Assembly (NCBI RefSeq): GCF_026151205.1
Contig: NC_087073.1
Location: forward strand, 6,657,001 to 6,717,000
Direction of reading: 5' to 3'
Length of the DNA: 60,000 nucleotides
Origin: Bolinopsis microptera
Taxonomy: Eukaryota > Ctenophora > Tentaculata > Lobata > Bolinopsidae
Positions 10,701 to 22,350 of the stretch are shown in pieces. The notes under the pieces were generated by a model. The model was not told where the DNA came from and ran no database searches. It worked only from the letters and a program-made list of their open reading frames with translations. The position numbers and the translations under genes were made by a program. The stretch's first letter is position 1, and each line of letters begins with the position of its first letter.

Positions 10701-13700
10701 GAATCTCTCAGCAATGTGTGGCTGTCTGCGCGGCGGGCTGTGTATTGTGTATATAGCTGAATTTAAATTTAGATTTATTTGTAAATGTATAATAATATTA
10801 AATATGTATTGATTGTTTTGTGGTAAATAAAATTTTTGTTTAAAAAAAAAAAAAAAAAGATGCTAGGTTGGGATCAAACAGATTTTGCCATCGATTTATC
10901 CCCCTAAATATAATCACTTTCCTTGATTTATCGGATATTTCATTATTTTTGGAGAAGAAGTTGTAACCCCTCACCCACTCTTAATCTACAAATCTCCTCA
11001 GACCAAGAGAGCCTGAAGGTTAACAAGCCACCAGACAGGTGGACCTTCAAGATGAGGAATGACCTGTTGTTCCCGCCTCAGGGACTCATGATTAAAGATG
11101 TAGATAATCCTAATGCTAATCGACAGATAGTTCACAGTAATACTGGGTTAGTAACAGTTCTAATAACATAATTATTGTTGACTGTTGTTAAATTATAAAC
11201 TAAGTTTGCGATCATCTTGGCGACTGAGATTGCTTAGTATCTAAGTATCACGATTTGCTTTGGTGCTACAATCAAAGTACTTACAAACAGATTACACTAT
11301 ATCTGAGGGCAGCAGTATCAGAATGATGCGGGCAGAGATTGAGAAGCTTGGGTTACATATTGTTTGGTCCAAGATGTTTCTAGCAAATTGATGTTGTGCC
11401 GTAAAATGTATTCATATTTCAGGTTACCGAACTCCTTTGTCCAAGAGAGTTTAGCCAAGAAGATGGCTCCAGTTATTGGAAAAGATAAGGTAGGATTTCC
11501 AATTGAGATGCGTACATGATTACAGTCTGTATTCAAATTGAAGACATTATAATTATGTACATTGAAGCATGGTTTTCAGGTCATCCAACTGTAAACTAAC
11601 TGTAAACATAGCTTTGCGTGATTACAATATATATCACAAAATAATGGTCTTGATATCTGCCTTTTTGTGATATTGCTTTATAAAGATACGTTAAACTTCC
11701 ATCCACTGAAACCTGTTTCAGGCATTATCATTACAAAAGATTCATATTAAGCAAGATCATTACAACAAATCCCCCTACAGATAGGCGTGGACGGTAAACC
11801 AATGGACGGGAACGCGACCCCGCGAGTTAAAGGTTACGCGTACTGCGCCACGCCTCAGATAGAGCCAGGGGTGGGTGCCTCGCCCCTGATGACATGGGGA
11901 GAAGTGGAGACCACTCCCCAGAGAATAGAGGGCACCACCCCAGTCAGGCACTCTGGTCCTGCTTTTAAGATACCCCAGGTTTGTGGGAATTTAACAGGTT
12001 TATATAAAAACTTGCTTAATTGTAATCTGCAATGCACATCAAATACTGAAACATACAGACATATAGAAATTAGTCAACAGATGAATTTCACCCATGATAA
12101 AAAAACATATAAGTTACTCAAAAATCAGGTGCATATAGTTGAAACCATAGTAAACTCAAAACAAGAACTCTTACCAAAAAGAACTGTTAATTATGCCGTT
12201 TTATAGTTTATCGCTGGCAGTGACAGCCGTTAAGTAATGAAAAGTGCCCAATTTTGTACACATAAACAAGGCGACATAAAGTTTTTTTTAAACGGCTATA
12301 CCAGGGCCCATAGAAACATGAGCCTCCAGATTATTTTATAATTTATTAAGAAGTGTATGATGGAGTAGAAGTATATTCATATTGTGGAATAGCCTGAGTT
12401 TCGTGTACAAATACGTTTAACAGAACGACACAAAAACATAGGGCCACTAAAAAGTGCGGTTATGTAACCCTTGTAACGCATGCGGAGATCAGGTTTACGA
12501 ACTATGATAATAGTCGGGAACAAGGCCGCTGTTAACAAAGGAAATGTAAACTTGGCTACCATCTCCACAGAATACCTGGGATCATCATAAAGCTCCATGT
12601 CCACCTGGTAGATGTAGAACAGGAAGAAACAGAGAGCGAATGAACCGTTACACACCAGGAACAGAACGGAAATGAGAAACACAGTGAGGTTAACATGGTT
12701 ACCCAGGCTCCTCCGCAGCTTACACCCGCTCCCAAACACCACACTCACGTACACCATCTGGACTACCATGCAGACCAACACAATACCACACGGTACCACG
12801 TACTCGCAACACAGGAGGATGAACGTGAGGGCATCGTACAGCGTACCACTGGAGATGAAGGACAGATCCATGATCCTCATCACAACTCCCCCTCCTATAA
12901 AGATCAGGTTATCGTATGCTCGCTCCTGTCCCACAGTACACACTTTATACCCGTTACCACTGATTGGGTCTCGTTGAAAGTGCTGGTGCCAGAATACCAT
13001 GTCCAGTATTGAGACGAACAGACCGAAGGTTGGGACTAGCACCAGGGCACTCTTCAAGAGGTCCTGACTGACTTGGTAGAAGGGGTTGATAATGTTGGTA
13101 GTTTTGAGGATAGTCAGGACCACGCTGAAGAAGATGGAAGAGATGTAGCTGAAGAGACCGGGAGTGATGTACAGTAGAAATATCCACGACTGAAGGGAGA
13201 AAGTCTCATCTCTCAGGCAGATAGTTGCCACAGTACCCCTCACCAGTTGAGAAACAGCTGTTATCACATCAGCTGCAGCGATAAGAAGGAAGAGAAGGGA
13301 GGAGACTCGTCGCCTGTCCGGGTAGTAGTCGTACAGTATCACGGAGTTTTGGAGTATGATGTAGAGAGCTAGAGTCAGGTCTATGGGGGTTAGGTACTTG
13401 TAGGTGCGGGTTTGGAGGGTAGTGTGGGATGTGTTAGAGTAGAGAGCAGAGGAGACATTGCCATTTATCCACCTTCCTGGCTGAGTGTCGTTAGTAAGTG
13501 ATTATTAATATTAATAGAATATAACAATTGGATTAGTTCATACCGTGCAATAATAGAGTCGTCGTTTGTCATTCTCACGGTAAAATTCTCACGGTATCTT
13601 ATAAAATTCTAATAACGGCTGTTGCAGTGTTGCTCTCAAATTAGAGAACAAAATCTGAAGTGCAATGTGATGTACGTTGGAAATTGAGCGGAACGTGAAG

Positions 13701-15169
13701 TTACTTACTGAGAAACACTAAAAGTCTACAAAAAAATCACGACCGGATGATTGTTATCTCAACTTTGCAATCATTTGACACTTGATATAAGGAAACCTTG
13801 ATAACAAGATGTGTAAAACGTGGGATTCCAGGACATTCTGATTACTTTTCTATGAAAGTAAGATTCCATGAAAGTAAGATTTAAGACTAAGATAGCGAAA
13901 CTGTAATTTTGTGAACGTTTTGATAATTGAATAAATTTCCACTATGACAGTAAGTAAGAATTGTGGGGATTGTAACAGAACCAGTAGTGAATAATGGGTA
14001 TGAATTGTGTAAGAAAGAAGAACTCGTTCATGATCTGAACAACCAAAATTAGATTTCTACTTCAAAAAATATAATATTGATTGGATTAGGGACCACTGAC
14101 CAGGATGTGGTGGGGGGTGTCATCGTCATTTACTTGAAAAAGTGGGGAAATATTTTAGCCATTCTTGCCAACGAATTTCCCGCTATTTGCGCCGTTGATC
14201 CCGAAAATTGTTAGTTTTCGTCCCGAAATCTTTCTCCATTTACGTTAGGAATCCCAGAAATCAATGAAAAAAATGGCGATGACTCCCCCGGGGCAATATT
14301 TTAGACTCCAGCACAATCTAGAATAATTTGAGTTAAAAGTAATAAGCCCAAGACTTAAATACCGTGATTGGTTGCCTCTCGTCACGAGGTATTATTACCC
14401 CATTCTGATTGGTTGCCTCTCGTCACGAGGTATATTTACCCCATTCTGATTGGTTGCCTCTCGTCACAAAGTATATTTACCCCACTCTGATTGGTTGCCA
14501 CTCGTCACGAGGTATTATTACCCCATTCTGATTGGAACATTGTGTGACAAGTGGTTTGTGCAGGTGCCGGAGAAGGACAGATTAGGACACGCTCTAGCTG
14601 ACCGCGTCAACAAGAGACACAAACAGCGACACGACAAGGCTATGACTGCTATGAAGAAACTTGCTAACTCGTAAATATACCTTATCTTACCTAACAATTC
14701 TCTTATCACAGAATACACATGTTCTGGCTTTTAAAATGATGTCTGTTTATTTCTTATCCCTGTTGGGGTAATATAAAATTAATGTAGACTCAATGATAAC
14801 CAGTTTCAGATGTGGGACCTAATTTTCAGTCGGCAGACTAAAAATTAAGTTTCAAAAATCATTGAAATAATTAGTTCAGCATTATCAACTAACATAACAC
14901 CCAGGGCCGGGTTGACTCCCTCTCCACTGCGCGACCTCTCCGGTCTGTCCCCAGCTGCGCGGCGCCTGGCTCTCGCCACCTCCTCCATGCGATCCAGCTC
15001 AGCACGCAGCAACATCTTCTCAACCACCCCCAACAAGACCACACCTGTCAGAACTCCCGGCTGGGATAGTCCTAAAGGCAAGTGGACTCCCTCGGACACT
15101 CCCTCGGACACTCCCTCGGACACTCCCTCAGGTACCCCTGATAGTGTAGTCACGGGATCAGAAACTTGA
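7797..15169 (+). CDS. ESS2: Splicing factor ESS2 (DGCR14), nine exons
   Basis: ESS2 homologues are nuclear proteins of the C-complex spliceosome. Nine exons join with matching phases: 7797-7874, 8754-8847, 9258-9387, 9566-9705, 11002-11146, 11423-11489, 11781-11978, 14564-14670 and 14905-15169, giving about 407 residues (human about 476). Family blocks appear in order: VLDEE-type start ILDEEKYVE, then IIERDFFPDLKKL; TSEDNASFDEI; W-F-K-N-x-LLFPPQGL; GYAYCATPQIEPGVGASP with MTWGEVETTPQRIEG and GPAFKIP; and the basic helix LADRVNKRHKQRHDKAM. The C-terminus is Ser/Thr/Pro-rich, with SPAARRLA and a four-fold SDTP repeat from a 12-bp tandem repeat at 15088-15132. Intron 7 holds a GPCR gene on the opposite strand, and intron 4 holds a poly(A)-tailed insert. 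The identification is secure; individual splice sites are by eye. Confidence 0.93.
9826..10858 (+). mobile_element. Poly(A)-tailed insert in ESS2 intron 4, likely retroposed
   Basis: A run of 17 A (10842-10858) follows AATAAA (10826-10831) by ten bases, the layout of a retroposed mRNA 3' end. Upstream, at 9914-10126, is an open frame with a coding-like composition and a TGA stop; it contains LPVFLSGEPNSSVRIAELAE and SASSCECLPIENMISDCGFY. I do not recognise it. The 5' limit is uncertain and no clear target-site duplication was found, so it could also be a small nested gene. Confidence 0.35.
12377..13480 (-). CDS. Rhodopsin-like GPCR nested in ESS2 intron 7
   Basis: This is one long exon of 367 residues plus stop (TGA at 12377-12379). 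No in-frame ATG precedes TM1, and CACTCAG ends at 13481 after a TTACTAAC branch-like motif. A short 5' exon carrying the start codon is therefore expected upstream and was not found. The N-terminus has NVS and NTS glycosylation sites. TM1 has LQNSVIL (N1.50), TM2 LIAAADVITAV (D2.50), and TM6 NLTVFLISVLFLVCNGS. The DRY position reads ILKTTN and the TM7 NPxxY position reads LFPTIII, so both class A hallmarks are replaced. The same family logic is seen in the GPCR at 35003-36037 (HVTITIVLMSILFVVCNS in TM6), so the two are paralogues. It is a plasma membrane receptor with unknown ligand; a chemosensory or peptide role is possible but unproven. Confidence 0.75.
   Translation of the reverse strand, partial: PGRWINGNVSSALYSNTSHTTLQTRTYKYLTPIDLTLALYIILQNSVILYDYYPDRRRVSSLLFLLIAAADVITAVSQLVRGTVATICLRDETFSLQSWIFLLYITPGLFSYISSIFFSVVLTILKTTNIINPFYQVSQDLLKSALVLVPTFGLFVSILDMVFWHQHFQRDPISGNGYKVCTVGQERAYDNLIFIGGGVVMRIMDLSFISSGTLYDALTFILLCCEYVVPCGIVLVCMVVQMVYVSVVFGSGCKLRRSLGNHVNLTVFLISVLFLVCNGSFALCFFLFYIYQVDMELYDDPRYSVEMVAKFTFPLLTAALFPTIIIVRKPDLRMRYKGYITALFSGPMFLCRSVKRICTRNSGYSTI
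14366..14535 (+). repeat. 41-bp minisatellite next to the ESS2 exon 8 acceptor
   Basis: Four units of 41 bases beginning GATTGGTTGCCTCTCGTCAC, plus the start of a fifth, differing by a few bases. The array ends 29 bases before ESS2 exon 8, so it forms the distal 3' end of intron 7 where a branch site would be expected. Confidence 0.85.
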
Positions 15170-17768
15170 CATTATAACACCACACACTGTGGGGGCTGAA
15201 CAGTGGGACATGGTGTTTTAAGTCTATGAACACCAAGACGTATTGGATACACGCAATAGAATTCTTGGTAACTGTAAAAGAATTCTTGGTGACTCTGCTC
15301 AATTGTTTGTGTGCACTGTGCAGTGATGTGTTGAAGTAGATTTAGGGTTGCATCTGTTTATAATCCGCGTACAAACTGTATGCTACTACTACTAGTAGTA
15401 CTACACTTACAGTAAACCACGTAGACACCTCATTTTCTGCTTTTAAACAAATTGTTTGAGATGCGCTTTTATTGAGATACTGCATTTGCAGAGCAAAAGT
15501 TATTGGCACTTCCCAAATGAACATCAACAATTACAATGACAGCGGGAATTTTCATTTTTTATAATTATTTATATGTTTTAATTGGTTATTTATTGATTAA
15601 GGGATTATTTCATTTGTGCGTCGATTCTTGACAATATGTCTGTTGTTATACTTATACATTGCTTTAAATTTGCTGTGAAAGTGCAATATTCGGCATTTAA
15701 TTTAGTGGGCAAAATTTACGACACTATAAAAGTTCTAAGAGGGCTGATGTTGAAAGGGCCAAAACGTTGGTGAGGATCAGACTGTATCTTGATATTGTGC
15801 CAGCGAATATTTAACACTTTTATTTTACTCCAACAATACCTATTCAACTTAAATTTGGTCGGCACAAAGGCATATACTTTTAGCCGTTTTTGTTTTACGC
15901 GGACACCGATCAAGAATTTTACCACCTAATTTTGTATAATCGATTATACAGTTTTTACTGACCAAAAATTTTCAGTATTAATATCTTTCCTGTAAAATTA
16001 TGTACTGCAAAGATACTCCGTACATTTAATGCAATCTGATAAGGTTATCAGTTAACGTTTAAACTTTTAAAGCACTTTTACTTGGTGACGATATTAACTT
16101 TTAATGTTTAATAAACTAAGTGTTATATTACTGCGGTTTAGCTTTTGTGGTCATGTCTCTTTCAACACGAAACAAAATGTATCGTATTTTTATAATTCCA
16201 AGAAAGTGTAATTTAAATTCTACATCGAATGCCATTATTTTAATGCACACTCTTTTGAATGAATTGGTTTCCTTTCTCCATGCTTGCTCTTGTACAGATT
16301 GAATCAAAAATTAAAGGCCCAATTATCAAAGCAAAATGCTGTTGAAAATGCTTGGTCTGCCAGGCCGTTTGCGCCCATAACTTTAACGGTCCATAAGTTT
16401 AGCCACTCACAATTCTTTCTGACTGAATGATGGGGCCGATAAGTTAAGCCATGAACTATTTGTACTATTTGCAACCAAATCCCTGAAAAACGAAAATATC
16501 TTTTCTTTCTCCTACGGCGATGATTTCCCTTTGATCCAAATAACAGCAATCTCTAAAAGTAGCGTCGACAAGGAAGCCCTGCAAGTACCCGCAAGTTTGT
16601 ATCTCAGCTAGTTAGTGCGTTGCAGCCTACCATAACTCATGTTGTGCAGTACGAAAACCTGGAAACAGCATTAACTTCTGGCAGCGCTGTTCACCACCAC
16701 CTCCTCCCGATTGTAGTTTTGCAGATGTACTGCTACCGCTACACGGGCGTCACTCAGTCTCACTTTGCTTTCGTCCAATTAGAAACATCCTCAGCAGGGC
16801 ATATCTGCATGTAAATATAATTGGTTCATGTATATGGATTTCACCTGTTGTTAATTCATGACGCCGCGAGTTATGGCCTCCAATTTTCTATCGACAATTT
16901 GCAGGTTGTTTGGCCATTGGTTTGTCAATTCGTTGATAAATGAGCTTATTTTATTTTTACTACGTCAAATAATGATATTAACATAGCAAAATAGCTGTTT
17001 AAATAACACATCAAGTCATGTGTAGTTGCTAATGTTTCGAAAATTTGGCGTTTGAACATTAAATTGGAATCGTCGCGTTTTTATAGACCAGCCGTATCTC
17101 CTGTAGCATGCGTAGAACTAGTAGAAGAGCAAAAGTTTGGCCCAGTTAGATAAAGTCTAGGCCGGGTGCAGTTTGCACGTGTTAGTTACCATAATCCTGG
17201 AACTTTTCCAAATCTACCCAGCTGGAAACACCAACCTTCAATCCACATTTAGTCCTCTGAGCTGAGGAGCATAACTTGATGAAGTTTCCGGTTCCTGGTT
17301 TAAATTCCTGTTTTAATTTGTAATACCCTTTAAGTATATGTGACCTGATTTTGTATGGCAAACATCAAAAAAGTTTACATTACTACAGAAATAACTTAAT
17401 TTATTAAAGAGTAAAGAAAGGTACACTCCCCTAAAGACAAAGCTATATTTAACGCAGATACTAAGCAGTTAAAGTTGTTGAGTTTGTCAGATGGGTATTT
17501 GCCCTTCGTTATTATCTAAGCAAGTTAATGCTTCTAACTTAACCGGAACCTCGAAAGTTAAAAGTGGCCCAGTTACTAGTTTGATGCCCTAAAAGTTTTT
17601 CCTGTTAACATATTATAGTTATACTGCATATGTTGAGGTCCGTTCCTCATTACAAATAAATTAACTGTCTATTAAATACGAACTACCAATAGTTTACCAC
17701 TTAACTCCATATAGTTTTTGTAATTCTTCTAGTTGAGGCAGTTTGGGAGTATGCACCAATATAAGGCA
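15170..17768. other. Intergenic DNA downstream of ESS2, no gene seen
   Basis: AT-rich DNA with no open frame of recognisable content. It contains only small direct repeats such as AGAATTCTTGGT, twice near 15258-15295. It should include the ESS2 3' UTR. Confidence 0.4.
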
Positions 17769-17930
17769 TACAGCTTTAGCGCTTTTACATGCTACTTACC
17801 CATATGCACTTTAGCGCTGTTACATGCTACTTTAGCGCTGTTACATGCTACTTTAGCGCTGTTACATGCTACTTTAGCGCTGTTTCATGCTACTTTAGTG
17901 CTGTTACATGCTACTTACCCATTTAGCGCT
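17769..17930 (+). repeat. 21-bp tandem repeat
   Basis: About six to seven units of CTTTAGCGCTGTTACATGCTA, the outer ones diverged and separated by CTTACCCAT. No coding role is seen. Confidence 0.8.
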
Positions 17931-18040
17931 GATATTCTGTAATTTACATTATTCGTGGTGGCGTATTGTTAATACTTTAATTAATATTTGTAATACTCGC
18001 TATCAATCGTGTTGGCGTCTAAATAATTTCTCATAAGATA

Positions 18041-18552
18041 ATTTTACCAAAACCCATAATCATGGGTAGAGTGGACCGCTGTCAGTGTCTTTCTTTCCCA
18101 AACAAAAGGAATTGATATTACTTTGATTGACCGTTCTCAAATGTAAAATGATACCGAGAATGAAATCGGTCGCTCGCTTTTCCCATTCATTCACGGCTTA
18201 CGAATTGTAATAAGTTTCGATTGATTACATCAATCAGATGCTGTAAAAATCTCTTTGGGTTGCGTTCGGGTCGATACTTAGTATTTCGGGGTAAGGGTGG
18301 TAGTTATTAGTATTACTTATTGAATTAGCTGAAGTTTATTGAATCTTCATTGCCGAGTACAGCTGCCTTTGGGTAGTTCTTCTTAATCTATTACAATTGT
18401 AAATGAATGGGAAAAGCGAGCGACCGATTTCATTCTCGGTATCATTTTACATTTGAGAACGGTCAATCAAAGTAATATCAATTCCTTTTGTTTGGGAAAG
18501 AGAGACACTGACAGCGGTCCACTCTACCCATGATTATGGGTTTTGGTAAAAT
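18041..18552. mobile_element. TIR element A, copy 1
   Basis: Terminal inverted repeats of about 150 bases (18041-18192 and 18402-18552) start ATTTTACCAAAACCCATAAT and differ at only about two positions. The 210-base centre has no open frame. With 512 bases and no transposase it is MITE-like. Copy 2 lies inverted at 23373-23892, and the junction with the adjacent arm is identical in both, so the pair was duplicated as part of a larger palindrome. Confidence 0.8.
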
Positions 18553-18906
18553 ATCATCTCTTTTTGATTATAATGTCAGGGTACTTTATAAAGTCGAAAT
18601 ATAAACTGATATCTTCATTAATAAGGAGGAATTTTCAACGATTTCGAAATTTTTCCTTTAAAAACATTTCCTTGTGTTTAGGTAAGCATATCGGTCGATC
18701 ACTGACTGAATATGCCATTTAATACTCATTCAAGTTGGCATTAAATTCATATATAATGACATTAAACTGTCGTGGCAAAGCAGAATTTGTTGGAAATCAC
18801 GAATGAGCAAAATTCTCACCTTTCGCACGTGCAAACTTTGAGCAGACGTTGCGTGAGCATCCAATATTGAATCGCCGTAAATTTTTGCATGTAATTGTTT
18901 TATATA

Positions 18907-21094
18907 TGGACACGTTCATTTGAGTTTGAGGATATTGGTAAATATAAGTGACCCTATTAGAAGGCACAGTGTAGTTGACTTTGTCCCACTATGAAATTAC
19001 TTAAACCCTTGATGGTTAGGATAATCGTCTCATCCTCTAGGCTAACTTTGTCACATAACGATATCTTAATCAGGTGATAAGATATCGCTTAAATACGGCC
19101 GGCACGGAAATGGTTACATAGTCACACTATAAACATGTGACGGAGTAAATATGGACCCCTTGCTGCCGTTTTTGACCAAATTTTTTAGTGTCCAGTTGAT
19201 TGGATGGGTACATATGACCATTACCTACATATTTGACGACTTTTTTCGTTAGATGGTGCATTCAGGTTTACTCTGTCACACATTAAAGAAAATATGTGAT
19301 GAATGTTTAGGGCACCCTGATAAGCAATGCTGAGTAGTGTAAGTTTATTTGATAGCCTGGAAGTGCTGGGAATTGTTATTATATCATATAGTCGTAAGGA
19401 ATTAAAACACAGAAGGCACAACCAAGTTTACTTTGTCACATAATCTTGATGATATCTGAACATGTGTGAAATTGAACAAATAATGATATACCAGCTTAAA
19501 CCCCTTAAATATTACGTACTATGGATCAAACAACACTGATAGTACCATGCACCAGTCACATAAATCATTATCAGGTGGTAATATGTTAACAGTGTCACAA
19601 TTAAACTACCGCTACATGGTCAAAAATAGGGTAATTTCGTCACAAAAAATTATTATAACTCTGTTAGCTCCTTGCTGGCAAAATAACTAGTTTATCGAAA
19701 TTTTGTTGATGATAAAGTTACATAGTATTCTAATAGAGGTATAGTCCTTCAAAATAGGGGCAAGACATGTTTACTTTGTCACATCAGTTATTATAAGACT
19801 TAGGTAATCGTCATCAGATTAAAAGATATTTTTCGTAGTTTGGATCGATTAATACTTTAATATACCTGTAATAAAGCATCCTATGCCAATTTTAACAGTA
19901 TCTTGATACTGTTGGGGCAGGGAAAGTTAATTTTGTCACATTTTTAATGTCTTTGACAAATTAATCTAAATTTTTAAAATTGAGCTCTTATGTTCTGGAC
20001 AATATTCTTCCAATCGTTTCTGAAAGAATGTTGAATTCTAATAAAGTTATAGATCTTCAAAATAGGGGCAAGACATGTTTACTTTGTCACATCAGTTATT
20101 ATAAGAGTTAGGTAACCATCATCACATTAACATATATTTTTTTGTAGTTTGGATTGATTTATATAGGTAATAAAGCAGCCTATGCTAATTTTTACACACT
20201 ATCTTGAAATTGTTGGGACATGAAAAGTTAATTTTGTCACATTTTTAGTGACTTTGAAAAATTTAACCTAAAATTGTTAAACTTAAGCTCTGATATTCTG
20301 GACAATATTCTAATAAAGGTATAGAATATTATAGATCTTCCAAATATGGGCAAGACATGTTTACTTTGTCACATCAGTTATTATAAGAGTTATTATAAGA
20401 GACTATTTCATTCTATAATCATTGTTTTTAATCTATTTACGATTTCGTATAATTTTTTGTGACAATGTAAACATCAACTGATCTTAACTTGCATCAACTA
20501 CATTGTCATCATATAAAATTTTCCCACCTTTCAAACCAAAATCAGATATAAATAATTCGCCCAAAATTTAAAATTTCATATATTGTGACAGAATTAACCT
20601 CATTTCCCAATAACCAAGTGCCTGTATTAGCTAACTAGTCAAAACAACATATTTTAGGGCTATGATTGGTAGAGCAACCATCAAATAATGAGTTGAAAGG
20701 GTTTTTAGGACACCTCACAGTAGAATAGAGGTATGGTATCATGAGTGTGACAAAGTTACCCAAATATTGCCTTGTAACCGTTCGATCCGTGCCCATTAAC
20801 CAATGTTGTATCATAATTGTTAGATTGACCTAATTTACTATATTTCAGACCAAGGAATGATAATTAGACAACTGCAGTTAAATAAGTCACACAAAATGTG
20901 ACATTTGAAACATTATAGTGCCTAACAACAATAGATTTTCTTTCTGAGCGGTGCATATGGGAGTATGAGTTACGTGGCTAATGTTCAGAACTTCTGAACG
21001 TGCTAAGTTAATAGATGTCAAAATTAAGCCACTATCGTCAAAAACGCTATTATTTTTGTTTACCAATATCCTCAAACTCAAATGAACGTGTCCA
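18907..21094. mobile_element. 2.2-kb non-autonomous TIR element inserted in the palindrome arm
   Basis: Ends are 36-base perfect inverted repeats starting TGGACACGTTCATTTGAGTT. The insert is flanked by TATA on both sides. The intact right arm (near 23010-23035) shows the uninterrupted sequence with only a TATATA run there, so it acts as an empty site and fixes the boundaries. The interior is AT-rich with many TTTACTTTGTCACAT and related TTTGTCACA motifs and no transposase frame. The TA/TATA duplication would fit a Tc1/mariner-like or similar superfamily; this is inference. Confidence 0.75.
19735..20395 (+). repeat. Roughly 290-bp degenerate tandem repeat inside the TIR element
   Basis: Three diverged units share GGGCAAGACATGTTTACTTT followed by GTCACATCAGTTATTATAAGA, at about 19763, 20064 and 20346. 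The units explain most of this interval, and no coding role is seen. Confidence 0.65.
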
Positions 21095-21777
21095 TATAGC
21101 TTGTAAAGCATGCAAAGTTTCAAAGTATTTCAAGAAGAACTGTTATCACAACGGCACTCTAAAGTTGACAGAAAATGACGAAAACAGAAATTTTCAGTGA
21201 TTTTAGCGATTTTCTATCAATTTTGGCGTGTCCCAACGTGTGCAACTTTTCGATTTTCAACTTTAAAACTAGCCTAATGCACAATTTATACCTATAGGAA
21301 GCAGAACTGAGCTCTACAATCCAAGGCATGGCCCAACATCAGAGAATACTAAATCGCAAATTTGACGTTTTTATAAAATAATTCTTCAAAAAAGCACAAA
21401 CTTCAATGACGAATATCTTTATGAAGGAGCAAGCTAGAAAAACTTTCCGGTAGATTTTCAGAATGCTTGAACAATTATCTAGGGTAAAAATTTCCTCAGA
21501 TTTTGAATAAAATTACTCCTTAATGGTTTAAAATTAATTTTAAAAGTTATTACTTTGTCAAAAATCAAGTTTTAAAAATGGTTAACTTGATGACGTCATC
21601 AAGGGGTGTTTATGACGGCATATAATTTTTTATACAATGTAAACTAAAGTATAAACAATTATTTGCAAAACCTGTGGTCGGAAATGGCTGTATCTTTTAT
21701 ACTTTTGAATTTATGGACAATTAAATACAGGCTACAATTGACTGGCAAAGCGTCTATCCCTGAATATATGTATATCA

Positions 21778-22117
21778 CAGTGCTGGCAAGCACGACCGTT
21801 GCATTTATTGTGGGTATACTATGTACCCCATTTACTATTATACCCCCTTTACTATTATACCCCCTTTACTATTATACCCCCTTTGGTACACGTTACAGGC
21901 CTCTTTCGTGCACGCGAAGCGTGCACTCCGGCCGGAGGCGGCGGCCGAAGGCCGCCGCCTCCGGCAGGAGTTTTTCAGGCATTAAGACTCATCGGAAGTC
22001 GTTCGACAGATTTATTTTTAGTTCAAAACATTCTAATTTGATGTCAAAGATGACAGGAATAAAAAATAGTTATGTTGAGATTTTTAAGAAATTTGCATAA
22101 AATACTCGCCAGCACTG
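21778..22117 (+). mobile_element. TIR element X, copy 1
   Basis: A 340-base unit bounded by CAGTGCTGGCAAG and CTCGCCAGCACTG, a 13-base inverted repeat with one mismatch. It holds three tandem units of TTTACTATTATACCCCC and a GC-rich double hairpin (about 21911-21965) with GTGCACGCGAAGCGTGCAC and a second stem of GGCGGCGGCC type. It sits at the centre of the large palindrome. Homology to copy 2 continues about 200 bases beyond the right end. A CAGTG terminus is reminiscent of hAT ends, but no 8-bp duplication was seen. Confidence 0.65.
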
Positions 22118-22316
22118 TTATACGAAATTCGGTAAAAAACCCAAAATCGCCATATTCAGGTGCCTTAAAAACCATGTTAAAATTGAGTTAGAGATCTGAA
22201 ATTTTTTAGGACGACTAGACGTTGACCAAATCGACTGCAAAAAAAGTTTCAGGTTTCAGGAGCATCGGGAAGTGGGTTTTCTAGAACCCCTGTTTTACGA
22301 TAGATTGTCGTGATAT

Positions 22317-22350
<34 letters not shown>

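Noticed and set aside
21663-22100. Open frames across element X (and 24125-24454)
   Set aside because: They run through hairpins and tandem repeats of a TIR element and share no coding signal; they are conserved only because the DNA is duplicated.
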